Origin: Lucinisca nassula
Taxonomy: Eukaryota; Mollusca; Bivalvia; Lucinida; Lucinidae
Assembly: GCA_963580285.1 (NCBI GenBank)
Contig: OY757014.1
Location: 100,628,072 to 100,692,071, forward strand
Length of the DNA: 64,000 nt
Reading direction: 5' to 3'
The notes beneath the pieces were generated by a model. That model was not told where the DNA came from. It was given only the letters and a program-made list of their open reading frames with translations, and searched no databases. Below are positions 1 to 10,453 of this stretch, piece by piece (positions within the stretch are counted from its first letter, which is position 1; each line of letters starts with the position of its first letter). The position numbers and the translations under genes are program-made.

Positions 1-441
1 CAAAATTCAAAATTACAGTGCTTCTATTTTACTAAGGGGAGGGCACTGGCAGATCAGCATGATTCGTATTCCGCTGACCACTGCCGCGATTCGCAGCCCA
101 GAAGCACTAAAACTTAGCCTCCTTGCCTTCCTCCTCTACCACGGCCAGACGGGCAATGGCTATGGAACACGATTTGCAGGTCGGAATTGACCAGGTTCCA
201 TAGCCGCGATTGACAGCCCACAACTATTTGGAAACTATGTCAAAAACCACGGTAACTTACAGACCACTTTCACCTTTATTGCACCGCGACTGAGGCGAGA
301 GGAGTACACCGGAATTAGGGTACAACTCCATGCGAAAGCCTTTCAGAAAGTGGGAAAACTAATCCTGGACACGTTCAAGGGGTAGCCCCTATGTGCTTAT
401 AGCGCCCGGTTACCTTAAAAACCAGTTCAGTCAGTCAGTCA
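1..441. other. Left-edge stretch, no gene recognised
   Basis: No coding pattern, RNA gene or named repeat was recognised here. The last bases are a short TCAG repeat that runs straight into the tRNA-like head of the next element, so part of this stretch may be its insertion flank. Confidence 0.4.
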
Positions 442-754
442 GTCCGATAGCTCAGTTGGTAGAGAGTCCGCTCCGGGGAACGGGAGGTCACGGGTTCGAT
501 CCCGGGCCGCGACATACCAAAGTCGTTAACAATGGTACTAGCTGCTCCTCGCTTGGCACTCAGATTTACGGGGTAGAGCTAGGACTGGTCGATCCAGTGT
601 CAGGATAATGTGACTGGGTGTAGTATCAGGTAATGTGTCTGGGACATGATACTTCAGTGAGGCAGCACTATAAAAGTGAGCATTGAGCTCCCTGTCGCAA
701 CCAGACACCGTCGTGATATGACTGAAAAATTGTTGAAAGCGACGTTAAACCCGA

Positions 755-832
<78 letters not shown>

Positions 833-838
833 TAACTA
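442..838 (+). mobile_element. tRNA-derived SINE (SINE1) with (CA)n tail
   Basis: The head is tRNA-like. TAGCTCAGTTGG at 448-459 matches a pol III A box and GGTTCGATCCC at 493-503 matches a B box, spaced as in a tRNA. The acceptor strands (start 442, end about 512) pair badly, so it is not a working tRNA gene. A tRNA-unrelated body of about 240 bp follows. The 3' end reads GCGACGTTAAAC (739-750) and then a long CA tract. The ACGTTAAAC end is shared with family C elsewhere in this window, which suggests that one LINE machinery mobilises both. This is a single copy here and its exact 5' end is uncertain because of the TCAG repeat before it. Confidence 0.75.
758..831 (+). repeat. (CA)n microsatellite
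   Basis: This is an uninterrupted CA tract of about 37 dinucleotides directly after the SINE1 body, probably grown from its 3' tail. Histidine/threonine or cysteine/valine open frames across it are artefacts of the repeat. Confidence 0.95.
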
Positions 839-1005
839 AGAAGTCATTCAATTCAAATTAGTTTTGCCGTTATAACGGATGTCGGTATAAAGAGGGATGA
901 CTGTATAAGTTTGAACATTTCTGTAAAATTATTTCAAAATCAGTCTATCTTTTTAGGAGTAGAAGTCATTTAAAAGGTTGTTTATTTTTTAGTTTTGGTT
1001 GGGAT

Positions 1006-1288
1006 CATCACGTGAACATGTCCGTGAAATGAATACCCCCCTAAACCCCACTACGTATGTGTAGATAAAACTGGGGTTTACATAGGTATACATTAGATTC
1101 CTTATTTCTGCTCCAAGACATAGGTTATGGGTACTCGTTAGAACCGCCTCAATGAGGCGGTTCTAACGATCACCCAAAACCTATGTTTTGAACATTTATA
1201 ACAAAACTATCAAGGATATTCATTAGAAATGTAGCCATATTTGAGATGTGAAAAATGCACTAAACCGCACGGGTGTGTAATCGTAACG
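1006..1288 (-). mobile_element. Family A hairpin element (copy A1)
   Basis: The ends read CATCACGTGAAC and, reversed, CGTTACGATTAC. The centre is a near-perfect palindrome with arms GGGTACTCGTTAGAACCGCC and complement (about 1128-1180), flanked by CTCCAAGACATAGG-type sequence. An inverted pair of CCCCAGTTTTA-like motifs lies to one side. There is no open frame. I read it as a non-autonomous foldback or MITE-like element of about 283 bp. The superfamily is unknown. Five other A copies in this window share the layout. Confidence 0.7.
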
Positions 1289-1374
1289 TTGTTCAGTGGA
1301 GCGAAACGATTTGAGCAATTTTGCCAGAGGGTCACCAACTGAACATTCCTTCCTAATTGTTTTCTTTCTGATGA

Positions 1375-1672
1375 TGGTTTGTTTGTTTGTTTGATTCAAT
1401 TGAAGTTTAACGTCCCCGTCATCACTGTATAGGTCATTTTGGAGACATTGCTTCCAATTTTGTTGGACTTTTACCCGACAATTAGATGAAATGACATCTC
1501 AAGCCCTGTCGCTCAATGAAACCAATAGGGTTTAAAAGCATGGACGGTCCGACTCGCACTGCTTTGCCTGGACAGGCTTAGATCCTCTAAGCGGTTTACC
1601 AGTACTCGTGTGCGGTCGGTTTCAGCTCTGCGTGGAAGCATCATGCAGCCCATATATTTCTCCAAGCCCCTA
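1375..1672 (-). mobile_element. Family C SINE-like element
   Basis: On the minus strand this reads from GGGGCTTGGAGAAATATATG to the common 3' end GACGGGGACGTTAAAC and an (AAAC)n tail, which appears on the plus strand as GTTTGTTTGTTTG. It is about 300 bp and non-coding. The (AAAC)n tail and the target duplications at other copies support LINE-mediated retrotransposition. A weak B-box-like string (GGTGCGAGTC in the consensus) may be a pol III promoter relic. Confidence 0.75.
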
Positions 1673-1682
1673 AGGACGTAGC

Positions 1683-2240
1683 CTATTCTGAGGATGAAGT
1701 ATTTCAAAAGTTCACTTCGACAATACAGGGCTAACTTGTATGTAACTATCTGGATACTTTCAGAGGATTTAGGGTCAGGTCCTAGTGCATGGATATGAAC
1801 TTCCTCAGTGTACCTGACAATGGCTCGTGGGGACAAGGGGGGGGGGGGGTAAAAGGGTCAAGAGTTGGCATAATATGCTAGACATGTGAGTCGAGGGTTC
1901 CCTTTGACAATTCAGAGCAGAGCTGACTTCCATGCCACTATCTGGACACATTGTGGACATTGATGGTCATGTCGTAGTGCAACAGACAGAGAAGAACCGT
2001 CTCAGTCTAACATACAATGAATCGTAGTGATAATGGGGAGTGTGTGTGTGTGTGTGTGTGTGTGTGTTAGTGTGTGTGTGTGTGGGGGGGGGGTGAGATC
2101 AGAAGTTAGACATGAGTTTGTGGTTGCCTTTGGCAGTACAGAGATGACTTATATTTTACTATCTGGGCACCTTGTGGACATTGAGGGTCAGGTCCTAATG
2201 CACCAGACGGAGATGAACCGGCTCACTCTAACCCCATGTC
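1683..2240 (+). repeat. Degenerate tandem repeat of about 190 bp
   Basis: Three diverged copies carry the shared phrases CACTATCTGG, GGGTCAGGTCCTA and AGATGAACCGNCTCA, starting near 1683, 1861 and 2100. A poly-G run (1841-1849) and a TG tract interrupt them. No coding capacity is evident and I do not recognise the family. Confidence 0.6.
2035..2090 (+). repeat. (TG)n microsatellite ending in poly-G
   Basis: Two TG tracts are separated by a TTAG interruption, followed by a run of G. It lies inside the degenerate 190-bp repeat. Confidence 0.9.
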
Positions 2241-2254
2241 AGGTCAGTTTTTGG

Positions 2255-2660
2255 TCCCAGAGCTATAATTTGAACAATCTTGGTAGAGGTCAGTTAGCCA
2301 AATATCAAATATATGGGCCTTCTGGTTTCAGACATGAAGCTTTTTAAAAGGGTTTCCATATAAAATTCTATGTAAAACCGGTGGGCCTCGGGGCGGGGCC
2401 ATTTTTGGCTCCAGGGCTATAATTTGAACAATATTGGTAGAGGTTCATGAAGCTCAATCTTGGTAGCGGTTCATGAAGCTTCATGCCAAATATCAAAGAG
2501 CTTGGCCTTGTGGTTGCAGAGAAGAGAGAAGAAGATTTTTTAAAGGTTTTTTTCATATATAAGTCTATGTAAAACAAGTGGGCCCCTGGCCGGGGCGGGT
2601 CGGAGCCATTTTGACCCCAGGGCTATAATTTAAACAATCTCGGTAGAGGTCCACTAGGTA
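2255..2660 (+). repeat. Tandem family 'GGGCTATAATTTGAACAATC', first block
   Basis: Units of about 120-170 bp repeat the phrases GGGCTATAATTTGAACAATC, TTGGTAGAGGT, CCTTCTGGTTTCAGA and GGTGGGCCNCGGGGCGGG. The same family resumes at 4555. It is non-coding. Long units of this style with GGCCATTTTTGGCCCCAG are typical of dispersed mollusc tandem repeats; that attribution is from general familiarity, not from a search. Confidence 0.65.
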
Positions 2661-2825
2661 GAAGCCTCTATGGTGTTGTGGTTATGCTACTCACCTCATA
2701 AATCAGTGGTCGTGGGTTCGATCCCGGGCTTCTCCAGACTTTCGGAAGAGTCTTTGAACGAAGTCCAGTCTCCGTATGACCTTAGCTATTGGGTGGACGT
2801 AAAACTAAAAAATACAAGGCAACGC
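2657..2825 (+). mobile_element. tRNA-derived SINE2, copy 1
   Basis: The head AGAAGCCTCTATGGTGTTGTGG followed by GGGTTCGATCCCGGGCTTCT (about 2706-2733) gives a tRNA-like A box, a perfect B box and a pairing AGAAGCC/GGCTTCT end. The body CCAGACTTTCGGAAGAGTCT and GTATGACCTTAGCTATTGG matches two other copies (30012 and 31326). The consistent non-tRNA body shows that this is a SINE and not a tRNA gene. Confidence 0.75.
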
Positions 2826-2923
2826 AAGCGTAGCATCCACTCGCAACTGCATACCATTCATTAACATGAAAATCCAATCTGAATATGTCAGACAAATTAG
2901 ACATAATAGATTACCTTTGACTT

Positions 2924-3002
2924 CGCCCCTGCTAATCGGGGCTTTAAGAAGTATGGGCAAGATGCTTCAATGCAGTACTCATGTGCGGTCGCATTCAGTT
3001 TT
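2924..3002. mobile_element. Family C fragments
   Basis: A plus-strand C 5' end (CTAATCGGGGCTTTAAGAAG) abuts a minus-strand C piece (CAGTACTCATGTGCGGTCG), giving a small rearranged remnant directly before the satellite array. Confidence 0.5.
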
Positions 3003-4435
3003 GACCCCTGACCTTGAAATTCAATAGGGTTCATCCTCTGTACATGGTGAACATTTGTGGAAGGTTTGATGCTTCTACGATGAATACTGTGTCGTCTATC
3101 CTGCTCACAAGGTTTTCAAGGTCAAGTCCATTGTGACCTTGACCTTTGACCCCTGACCTTGAAATTCAATATCCTCTGTACATGGTGAACATTTGTGGAA
3201 GGTTTGATGCTTCTACGATGAATACTGTGTCTTCTATCCTGCTCACAAGGTTTTCAAGGTCAAGTCCATTGTGACCTTGACCTTTGACCCCTGACCTTGA
3301 AATTCAATAGGGTTCATCCTCTATACATGGTGAACATTTGTGGAAGGTTTGATGCTTCTACGATGAATACTGTGTCGTCTATCCTGCTCACAAGATTTTC
3401 AAGGTAAAGTCCATTGTGACCTTGACCCTTTACCCCTGACCTTGAAATTCAATAGGGTTTATCCTCTGTACATGGTGAACATTTGTGAAAGGTTTGATGC
3501 TTCTACGATGAATACTGTGTCTTCTATCCTGCTCACAAGGTTTTCAAGGTCAAGTCCATTGTGACCTTGACCTTTGACCCCTGACCTTGAAATTCAATAG
3601 GGTTCATCCTCTGTACATGGTGAACATTTGTGCAAGGATTGATGCTTCTACGATGAATACTGTGTCTTCTATCCTGCTCACAAGGTTTTCAAGGTCAAGT
3701 CCATTGTAACCTTGACCTTTGACCCCCTGACCTTGAAATTCAATAGGGTTCATCCTCTGTACATGGTGAACATTTGTGGAAGGTTTGATGCTTCTACGAT
3801 GAATACTGTGTTTTCTATCCTGCTCAACTGTGTCTTCTATCCTGCTCACAAGGTTTTCAAGGTCAAGTCCATTGTGACCTTGACCTTTGACCCCTGACCT
3901 TGAAATTCAATAGGGTTCATCCTCTGTACATGGTGAACATTTGTGGAAGGTTTGATGCTTCTACGATGAATACTGTGTCTTCTATCCTGCTCACAAGGTT
4001 TTCAAGGTCAAGTCCATTGTGACCTTGACCTTTGACCCCTGACCTTGAAATTCAATAGGGTTCATCCTCTGTACATGGTGAACATTTGTGGAAGGTTTGA
4101 TGCTTCTACGATGAATACTGTGTCTTCTATCCTGCTCACAAGGTTTTCAAGGTCAAGTCCATTGTGACCTTGACCTTTGACCCCCTGACCTTGAAATTCA
4201 ATAGGGTTCATCCTCTGTACATGTTGAACATTTGTGGAAGGTTTGATGCTTCTACGATGAATACTGTGTCTTCTATCCTGCTCACAAGGTTTTCAAGGTC
4301 AAGTCCATTGTGACCTTGACCTTTGACCCCTGACCTTGAAATTCAATAGGGTTCATCCTCTGTACATGGTGAACATTTGTGGAAGGTTTGATGCTTCTAC
4401 GATGAATACTGTGTCTTCTATCCTGCTCACAAGGT
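3003..4435 (+). repeat. 145-bp satellite, about 10 units
   Basis: The unit runs from CCTCTGTACATGGTGAACAT through GATGCTTCTACGATGAATAC to CCTGACCTTGAAATTCAATA; a complete unit counts to 145 bp. Units are more than 90% alike by eye. One unit (near 3803-3850) carries an internal duplication of TGTGTCTTCTATCCTGCTCA. Each unit holds TTTTCAAGGTCAAG and, on the other strand, GGGGTCAAAGGTCAAGGTCA, which are nuclear-receptor half-site motifs. Open frames across it are by-products of the period. Confidence 0.9.
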
Positions 4436-4440
4436 TCCGG

Positions 4441-4500
4441 ACAAACACACACACACAGAAACACAAACACACACACACACACACACACACTAACACACGG
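4441..4500 (+). repeat. CA-rich microsatellite
   Basis: ACACAC tracts with GAAACACAAAC and CTAACACACGG interruptions end the satellite block. Confidence 0.85.
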
Positions 4501-4554
4501 ACGCACGGCACCGAAGCTATATCCCCATTCGCAACGTTGTTGCGAGGGGATAAT

Positions 4555-5520
4555 AAAGTGGTCCGCCAGATAAAGCTTAATACCAAACATAAAAAACCTG
4601 GCCCTTCTGGTTTCAGACAAGAATAGTTTTAAATGATTTCCCTGTATAAATATATATTAAATCGGTGGGCCCCGGGGCTGGGCTATTTTTGGCCAGAGGG
4701 CTATAGTTTGAACAATCTTGGTAGAGGTCCTCTAGATCAAGCTTCAAACCAAATATCAAAGACCTGGGCCTTCTGGTTTCCGACAAGATTTATTTTTAAA
4801 GGTTTCCCAATATAAATCGGGCCCCGGGGCGGGGGCATTTTTGGCCCCAGGGCTATAATTTGAACAATCTTTGTAGAGGTCCCCTAGTAAAAGGTTCATA
4901 CCAAACACCAAATACCTGGCCCTTCTGGTTTCAGACGAGGTTTTTAAAGGGTTTCCATATATAAGTGTATGCTTAACCGGCGGGCCCTGGGCATGGCCAT
5001 GTTTGGCCCAAGGGCTATAATATGAACACTCTTGGTGGAGGTCCACTAGATGAAGCTTCATACCAGATATCAAAGACCTGTGCCTTCTGGTTTCTTTTAA
5101 CGGTTTTCCCTATATAAGTCTATTAAAAACCGGTGAGCCCCGGGGCGGGACTCTTTCTGCCATTTTTGGCCCCAGAGCTATAACATGAACAATCTTGGTA
5201 GATGAAGCTTCATAGCAAATATCAAAGACCTGGGCTTTGCGGTTTCAGAGAAGAAGATTTTTAAGTTTTTTTTTTTAATTTTTCAGTATACAAATCGACT
5301 TTTGGCTCTATGACCTAGATATTCAACGGACCGGAACCATTTGAACAAATTCGAAAGGGGACAACCTAAGAATAATTCCTTTGAAGTTTGGTCAAAATCC
5401 AATCAGTTGTTTAGGAGGAGCTGTCGTTTGAAGATTTGTTTACGGACGCACTGACGCACGGAGTAACGACGGACGACGGACGAAAAGTGATGATAAAAGC
5501 TCACCTCGCCAGCTAAAATC
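4555..5520 (+). repeat. Tandem family 'GGGCTATAATTTGAACAATC', second block and tail
   Basis: At least four more units of the family seen at 2255 are present, each with AAAGACCTGGGCCTTCTGG and GGCCATTTTTGGCCCCAG-like phrases. It ends in CGGACGACGGACGAAAAGTG and AGCTCACC, a terminal module also seen in fragments near 26161 and 57665. Confidence 0.65.
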
Positions 5521-5580
5521 AAACAAACAAAAACAAAAACAAAAAAAAAAAAAAACGCTCTTCGCGTTGGAATAGCAAAT

Positions 5581-5615
<35 letters not shown>

Positions 5616-5630
5616 AACAAAAAAAAAACC
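5521..5630 (+). repeat. A-rich low complexity
   Basis: Long poly-A tracts (5543-5556, 5583-5614, 5621-5628) are broken by a short GC-containing stretch. The phenylalanine-rich minus-strand open frames are spurious. Confidence 0.9.
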
Positions 5631-5639
5631 GAGCGTGTT

Positions 5640-6120
5640 TCGAATCCCATTTGCATATAGCATGATAATATATATATTTTTAAAATAACTGATAAAATGA
5701 ACGCTAAAATCCGAGGAAAAATATCGTGCTATATGTATTACTCGATATGAGCAATAAGTCCTCGTTCATGACCATTTTCTCAGCCTAAACTCACAGACAA
5801 CCGACCCATCAGTGTTATCAGTCTTTTAAGTTTGCTTCTGCGTTTGCCCCGATTACCTCCGTTCTTTTGATGGCTTGCGATGACAATTAGGGGATATCTG
5901 TATTCAAAATTGTCATTAGGTGAGGTAAATCGGCGGTTTTATGGTCGGAAATTCCTTTTTACGGCGACGCATGGGCATGTAGTAGAAACGTTTCGGCATA
6001 CACTGGGGTCGCCCTGTCAGTTGTCTCAGTCAGTACTCTGACTTTTTCTTGCTATTATTTTAAACATTAATTGCATGGTTTTAGAACGATGGCCTATGTA
6101 AAAGTTTTTAAGTCAATAAA
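5640..6120. other. No gene recognised
   Basis: AT-rich sequence without a persuasive open frame or a repeat that recurs elsewhere in the window. Confidence 0.4.
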
Positions 6121-6227
6121 GGGGCATAAGTCAAAATTAAATCAAGTTTGAACTCTTGCCCTTTGCTACACATGTGTATTGTCAATGTCCATAAGTACAG
6201 AAACTTCAGATTAAGAAATAGATCAGC

Positions 6228-6600
6228 TTTGTTGAGTAATAAATCGCAGTTTGGAGGTCAGTTGTAAAGTAGACAAATCACGAGCGCGTAGCTCGCGTGA
6301 TTTGTCTGCTTACAAATGACCGACAAACTGTGACTTATTACTCAAAAAATCACAAACTAGAGCTGATCTATTTCGATTCTAACAGGCTGAAAATCGGCAA
6401 TAATGCTGTTGTTTCCTTCAAATTCTCACAATTTTTCGCCATTGTTAGAAGAAATCCCGCAAGAATTATCGACTTATATCCTTTTCTATCGTTTTCGATG
6501 CAAGGACATCGACTAGTGACGTCATAAATTGGCAGTTTTAATGACGTCACTCGTCACGTTCTTCCGAGCTGTGATTTGTTGCAGAATAAAACAGTTTTCC
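6228..6600 (+). mobile_element. Foldback element J (copy J1)
   Basis: A large near-perfect hairpin spans about 6228-6355. GTTGAGTAATAAATCGCAGT and GGTCAGTTGTAAAGTAGACA are mirrored by TGTCTGCTTACAAATGACCG and AAACTGTGACTTATTACTCA around a short GCGCGTAGCTCGCG loop region. The following CTAGAGCTGATCTATTTCGA and GCTGAAAATCGGCAATAATG also follow the hairpin at copy J2 (18620), so the element extends beyond the hairpin. It is non-coding. Confidence 0.65.
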
Positions 6601-6689
6601 ATTGCCTATATACAGGCGTGCTGTATTAGAATGAAATATCTATAACGGTTTTGAAGTTATGATGAAAAAAAAAAAAAAAAAAAAAAATG

Positions 6690-7505
6690 AAAAATGCTGA
6701 AAATTTGAATTTTATATATCTCTATCCATTTTATAGCTAGAGTAACATAACTTAATATAAAACTGTGTGTTTAAAGTTTGGAGTTGATGCGAATCAGAGT
6801 TTGCACATGAAAATGTGGATAGGCAGACGGATGGATAAAGGGGCATAAGTAAAAAAAATATTTAAGCTAAAGTTTTGCCCTTTGCTACAAATGTGTGTAT
6901 TGTCACTTTAAATGACTACAGCAAGTTTCATTGGAATATCTATAAAAAAAAACACAAAAAAACATCAAACAAATAAAAACAAACAAACAAAAAAAAAAAA
7001 ACAACAACAAAAAAAAAAAAAAAAAAAAAAAAAAAACAGCAACAACAAAAAAAAAAAAAAAAAAAAAAAACAAACACAAAAAAACAGCTAAACTTTTGAA
7101 ATTTTCAATGGACCATAACACTGACAATATTGTAGATGGAGTTACAGAACTTGCCATGAAATTGCGTATTGTTACGGAACCCAGGAAGTACGGAACCCGG
7201 GAAGGGACATTTTTTTATTTTTATTATGTTGTGTATATTGTTGTTGTGACCTTATGTTTAAAGTTTGAAGTTGATGGGTTTTTTTTTTTGTTTTGTAAGT
7301 AATTAAGAAAACAACAACAACAACAAAAAACAACAACAACAACAAAAAAAAAAACCCTGAAAGACGCTAAAATTTTGAATGTTTCAAAGGGTCATAACTC
7401 TGAAAATATTGTTGCTAAAATTGCTTTACTTGCACTAAAATTGTGTATCGTTGTTGTGACCGTATGTTTAAAGTTTGAAGTTGATGCGTTTGCCGGTTTG
7501 TAAGA
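6690..7505 (+). repeat. Degenerate tandem repeat with A-rich interruptions
   Basis: Recurrent phrases are GGGGCATAAGT, GCCCTTTGCTACA, GTTTAAAGTTTGRAGTTGATG and GAAAATATTGTTG. Phe-rich open frames here arise from poly-A on the opposite strand. No gene is seen. Confidence 0.55.
7169..7211 (+). repeat. Solitary terminal repeat of element G, tandemly doubled
   Basis: TACGGAACCCAGGAAG is followed at once by TACGGAACCCGGGAAGGGAC, the latter being the start of the inverted repeat of element G at 8935 and 9995. It may be a decayed or solo G copy. Confidence 0.65.
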
Positions 7506-7511
7506 TGTTAT

Positions 7512-7543
<32 letters not shown>

Positions 7544-7545
7544 CA
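7506..7545 (+). repeat. (AAT)n microsatellite
   Basis: About eight ATA/AAT trinucleotides are followed by poly-A. Confidence 0.9.
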
Positions 7546-8061
7546 CCATGAAAAACATGGACGGTCGGACGGAGCTCTATTTCAACAAAATGCAATTGAG
7601 GTTAATTTATTTCACCCTGTGACACATCTAAAATATCGCTAAAAATGCATGTTTACATGTAAAGGCGCGCTATTAGAGAGGCATTTATTCTTAGACAGTA
7701 GGACACACCGTGTATTCATAATTGTTTTATTGCCCCTGTGATATACTGTCTATAGCAGATCAAAGGCGGCCTTTAAGAGGGTGATTAGTAGCTCCTGTTG
7801 AATGCCCTGACTGAGGCACTAAAGGGGAAAACCAATAAGGTACCCTAGTCAACAGTTAGTCAATTATTGATTTTCCTCAAGGACACCCCTTACCTGTTGC
7901 AGACAGTGGACTCTTCTTCAGTCAGCACTGAGGGCTACATAATTTTATGTAATGAAATGATAGTCAAGAATAAATACCTTTAAGCAGAATGACATCTATC
8001 AATGCAATCTCACGAAAACACGCCTTTATAATTTTGACCACCATCCCCCCCCCCCGCCCCC

Positions 8062-8305
8062 TTTAAGGGGAATGGGAACAGCTGGCAGATTTTTTTCCGC
8101 CATTTTATAAAGGAGACAACTTTCGGGACTTCCAGTACGCTTTTCTATAAACCCTGTCCCACTGAAAAAGGGGTCTACTCTCAAAGGAAAGAATTTGCTC
8201 CTCGGGAGCAAATTCTTTCCTTTAAGAGTTGACCCCTTTTGACATGGGAGACAAAAATCCTTTTGTAGGAGTTGCCTCCCCTGAATGTGTACCCATTCCT
8301 CTTAA
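8062..8305 (+). mobile_element. Foldback element F (copy F1)
   Basis: The ends TTTAAGGGGAATGGGAACA and GTGTACCCATTCCTCTTAA are inverted repeats. The centre is a long perfect palindrome around 8166-8236, with arms GGAAAGAATTTGCTCC and GGAGCAAATTCTTTCC and a 2-3 nt loop. CACCA occurs on both sides and may be a 5-bp target duplication. It is non-coding. Four more F copies or halves lie within the next 3.5 kb. Confidence 0.7.
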
Positions 8306-8513
8306 TCACCACTTTTATACAGTAAACTAGGATTTACAGGGGTTGTTTTCTTATTTTTGCTCCAAAAAAACATAGATTGTGGGTACCGGTAAGTGCTGCC
8401 TCACCGAGACGGTTCTAGCGAGTACCCCCAATCTATGGTCTGTGCTGAAATATTAAAAATATCTGACTTTTTATTTGATAAATTTTTATTGTTCCTGTGG
8501 TACAATGTACATG

Positions 8514-8815
8514 TTTTTTTTGTTTGATTTGAGGTTTAACGTCCCCATCAACACTGTAAAGGTCATTTTGGAGACGTCGCTTCCAATTTTTATAGGACAT
8601 TTACCCGACATTGAGATGAAATGACATCTCAAGCCCTGCCGCCAAATGAAACCAATAGGGTTTATAAGCATGGACGGTCCGACTCTCACCTCTTTGCCTG
8701 AGCAGGCTTAGATCCTCTAAGCGGTTTACCAGCACTCGTGTGCGGGTCGGTTTCAGCTATGCGTGGAAGCATCATGCAACCCATCTATTTCTTCAAGCCC
8801 CGATGGGCGGGGGCC
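8514..8815 (-). mobile_element. Family C SINE-like element inside B1
   Basis: This is a near full-length C on the minus strand. ATGTACATG (8505-8513) and ATGTACACG (8816-8824) flank it as a 9-bp target duplication with one mismatch, inside the right part of B1. Confidence 0.8.
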
Positions 8816-8934
8816 ATGTACACGTTAAACGTTCAATTTATTTGAATAAACGTGTTTTCGTAATACATACTTTTTTTCTTAAGCCCCGGAGCTTGAAGAA
8901 TGGAAACAATAAAACGTATACTTTTTGACATAAG

Positions 8935-9995
8935 TACGGAACCCGGGAAGGGACATGAATATTTTTTAATAGGTTGTGCGGACAAGATATTATCTTGTTC
9001 GGACAAGATATTATCTTGTGTGCACAAGATATTATCTTGTGCGGCTCATAACAACTTGTTCGCACATCATATTATCTTATTTGCACAACATAGATCTTGG
9101 GAAGTTGCGCGAACAAGATATTATCTTGTGCGGACAAGATATTATCTTGTACGCACAACTTAATACCTTTTGCGCACAAGATAATGTGCGGACAGTGTAT
9201 TATCTTGTTCGCACAACTTAATATCTTGTGCGCACAAGATAATATCTTGTACGCAGAAGATATTACGTTGTGCGAACAAGATAATATCTTGTCCGCACAA
9301 GATCTATATTGTGCAGACAAGATAATATCTTGTTCACACAACTTAATATATTGTGCGCACAAGATAATATCTCCCTTGGAAAAATGGCAGAAAAATGTGC
9401 TACCTGTTCCAATTCCTCTTAAAAACCCATGCAAATTAAAAGTCTTTATACTGTGTGCACACAGCGCCCCCGCCAGTCGAGGCGCAGAGAAATAGACTGG
9501 GCTACTACCTTGAGCTGAAACCGACAGAACATGAGTGCTGGTAAACCGCTTAGAAGGTATAGGCTTAAGATGCCATTTCGTATCAATGTCGGGTAAAATT
9601 CCCACAAACCTGGGAGCAACGTCTCCAAAATGATGGGGACGTTAAAACCCAAAACAAACACTAACTGTGTGCATGTATGAAAAACAAAACGCAACGAAAA
9701 TAATGGATCCGCAATTACGCGAAGTGGTTTTAAGGGAAATCGGAACACCTGGAAGATTTTCCGCCATTTTTCAAAGATAGACAACTTTCGAGACTAATGA
9801 TAATAAGATAATATCTTGTGCGCACAAGATAATATGTTGTCCGAACAAGATAATATCTTGTCCGCACAAGATAATATCTTGTCCGCACAAGATAATATGT
9901 TGTCCGAACAAGATAATATCTTGTCCGCTCAAGATATTATCTTGTTCGCACAACATAATAAAATTAAAAAATCATGTCCCTTCCCGGGTTCCGTA
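8935..9995. mobile_element. TIR element G with palindromic tandem arms
   Basis: The terminal inverted repeat begins TACGGAACCCGGGAAGGGAC (8935) and is mirrored at 9972-9995 (24 bp). CATAAG flanks both sides (8929-8934 and 9996-10001), giving a 6-bp target duplication. The arms (about 8978-9372 and 9806-9957) are tandem 21-23 bp units, each centred on CAAGATATTATCTTG or its complement, so every unit is itself a hairpin. A 430-bp composite with F halves and a C-like core fills the middle. No transposase is present. This resembles a foldback-type non-autonomous transposon; the superfamily is not assigned. Confidence 0.75.
9373..9805 (+). mobile_element. Composite core of G: F half, C', F half
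   Basis: An inverted F end (GGAAAAATGGCAGAAAAATG ... TTCCTCTTAAAA), spacer with TGTGTGCACACAGC, a short C variant (9467-9662, C') and a spacer with ATGGATCCGCAATTACGCG lead to an opposing F end (TTTTAAGGGAAATCGGAACA). The same order recurs reversed at about 10600-11125, so this composite is a repeated unit. Confidence 0.65.
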
Positions 9996-10004
9996 CATAA
10001 GCCC

Positions 10005-10453
10005 CCGGAGAAGTGAATGTTATTATACGTTTGTTCTTTGCATTAAAATGAGGACAGATTAACGTGGCATGGAAACAGATGTTGTTCACGTTGTTGCAGA
10101 TTTTCCCTGCAGATCTAAAATCGAACTGCCAACCACAGAAAAACTAGTACAGATGCATTGACATTGGCCATAGGACCTTTAAAATGCATCGTCTGATCAT
10201 GGTCTACACCGTGTTTACCAATGCCCCAGTTCTGGGACACTTGGATTAAAAGGACGCCAAGAAAAACTACATATGAAAATTATGTCTGCTTATTCTTTGC
10301 AAACGTTTTGAAAACTATTTTTGCGTACAGGCAAACAGTGTGGATCCAAGTCAGACTGCTCCTGATATGGGTCCACACGGTTTGCAAAAATGACTTTTAA
10401 AGTAACCAGCAGACGTCAAAGCAGACGACAGTTGTCGTGGTTGGCATTTTATG
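10005..10453. other. No gene recognised
   Basis: This holds an imperfect inverted pair around GCAAACAGTGTGGATCCAAG and GGGTCCACACGGTTTGCAAA (10330-10400). Nothing else is recognised. Confidence 0.35.

Larger units (their letters stand above)
8011..8863 (+). mobile_element. Family B hairpin element (B1) split by F and C insertions
   Basis: The left end CTCACGAAAACACGCC (8011) and right end ACGTGTTTTCGTAAT (about 8849-8863) are B termini. Between them lie element F1 (8062-8305), the B palindrome centre (about 8390-8440, TGGGTACCGG ... CGAGTACCCC) and a C element (8514-8815). Joined without its guests, the remainder has the length and order of other B copies. It is an old B copy with at least two later insertions. 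Confidence 0.7.

Noticed and set aside
442..515. Functional tRNA gene
   Set aside because: A and B boxes are present but the acceptor stem does not pair and a SINE body follows.
654..861. Cys/Val and His/Thr repeat proteins
   Set aside because: Translations of the (CA)n microsatellite.
2657..2735. Functional tRNA gene
   Set aside because: The same head is followed by the same non-tRNA body in three copies, so it is a SINE.
9072..9605. 177-codon minus-strand frame and 132-codon plus-strand frame
   Set aside because: Both translate the palindromic array of element G (DIILSAQ/DNILSAQ repeats) and run into family C'. The openness comes from the repeat period.
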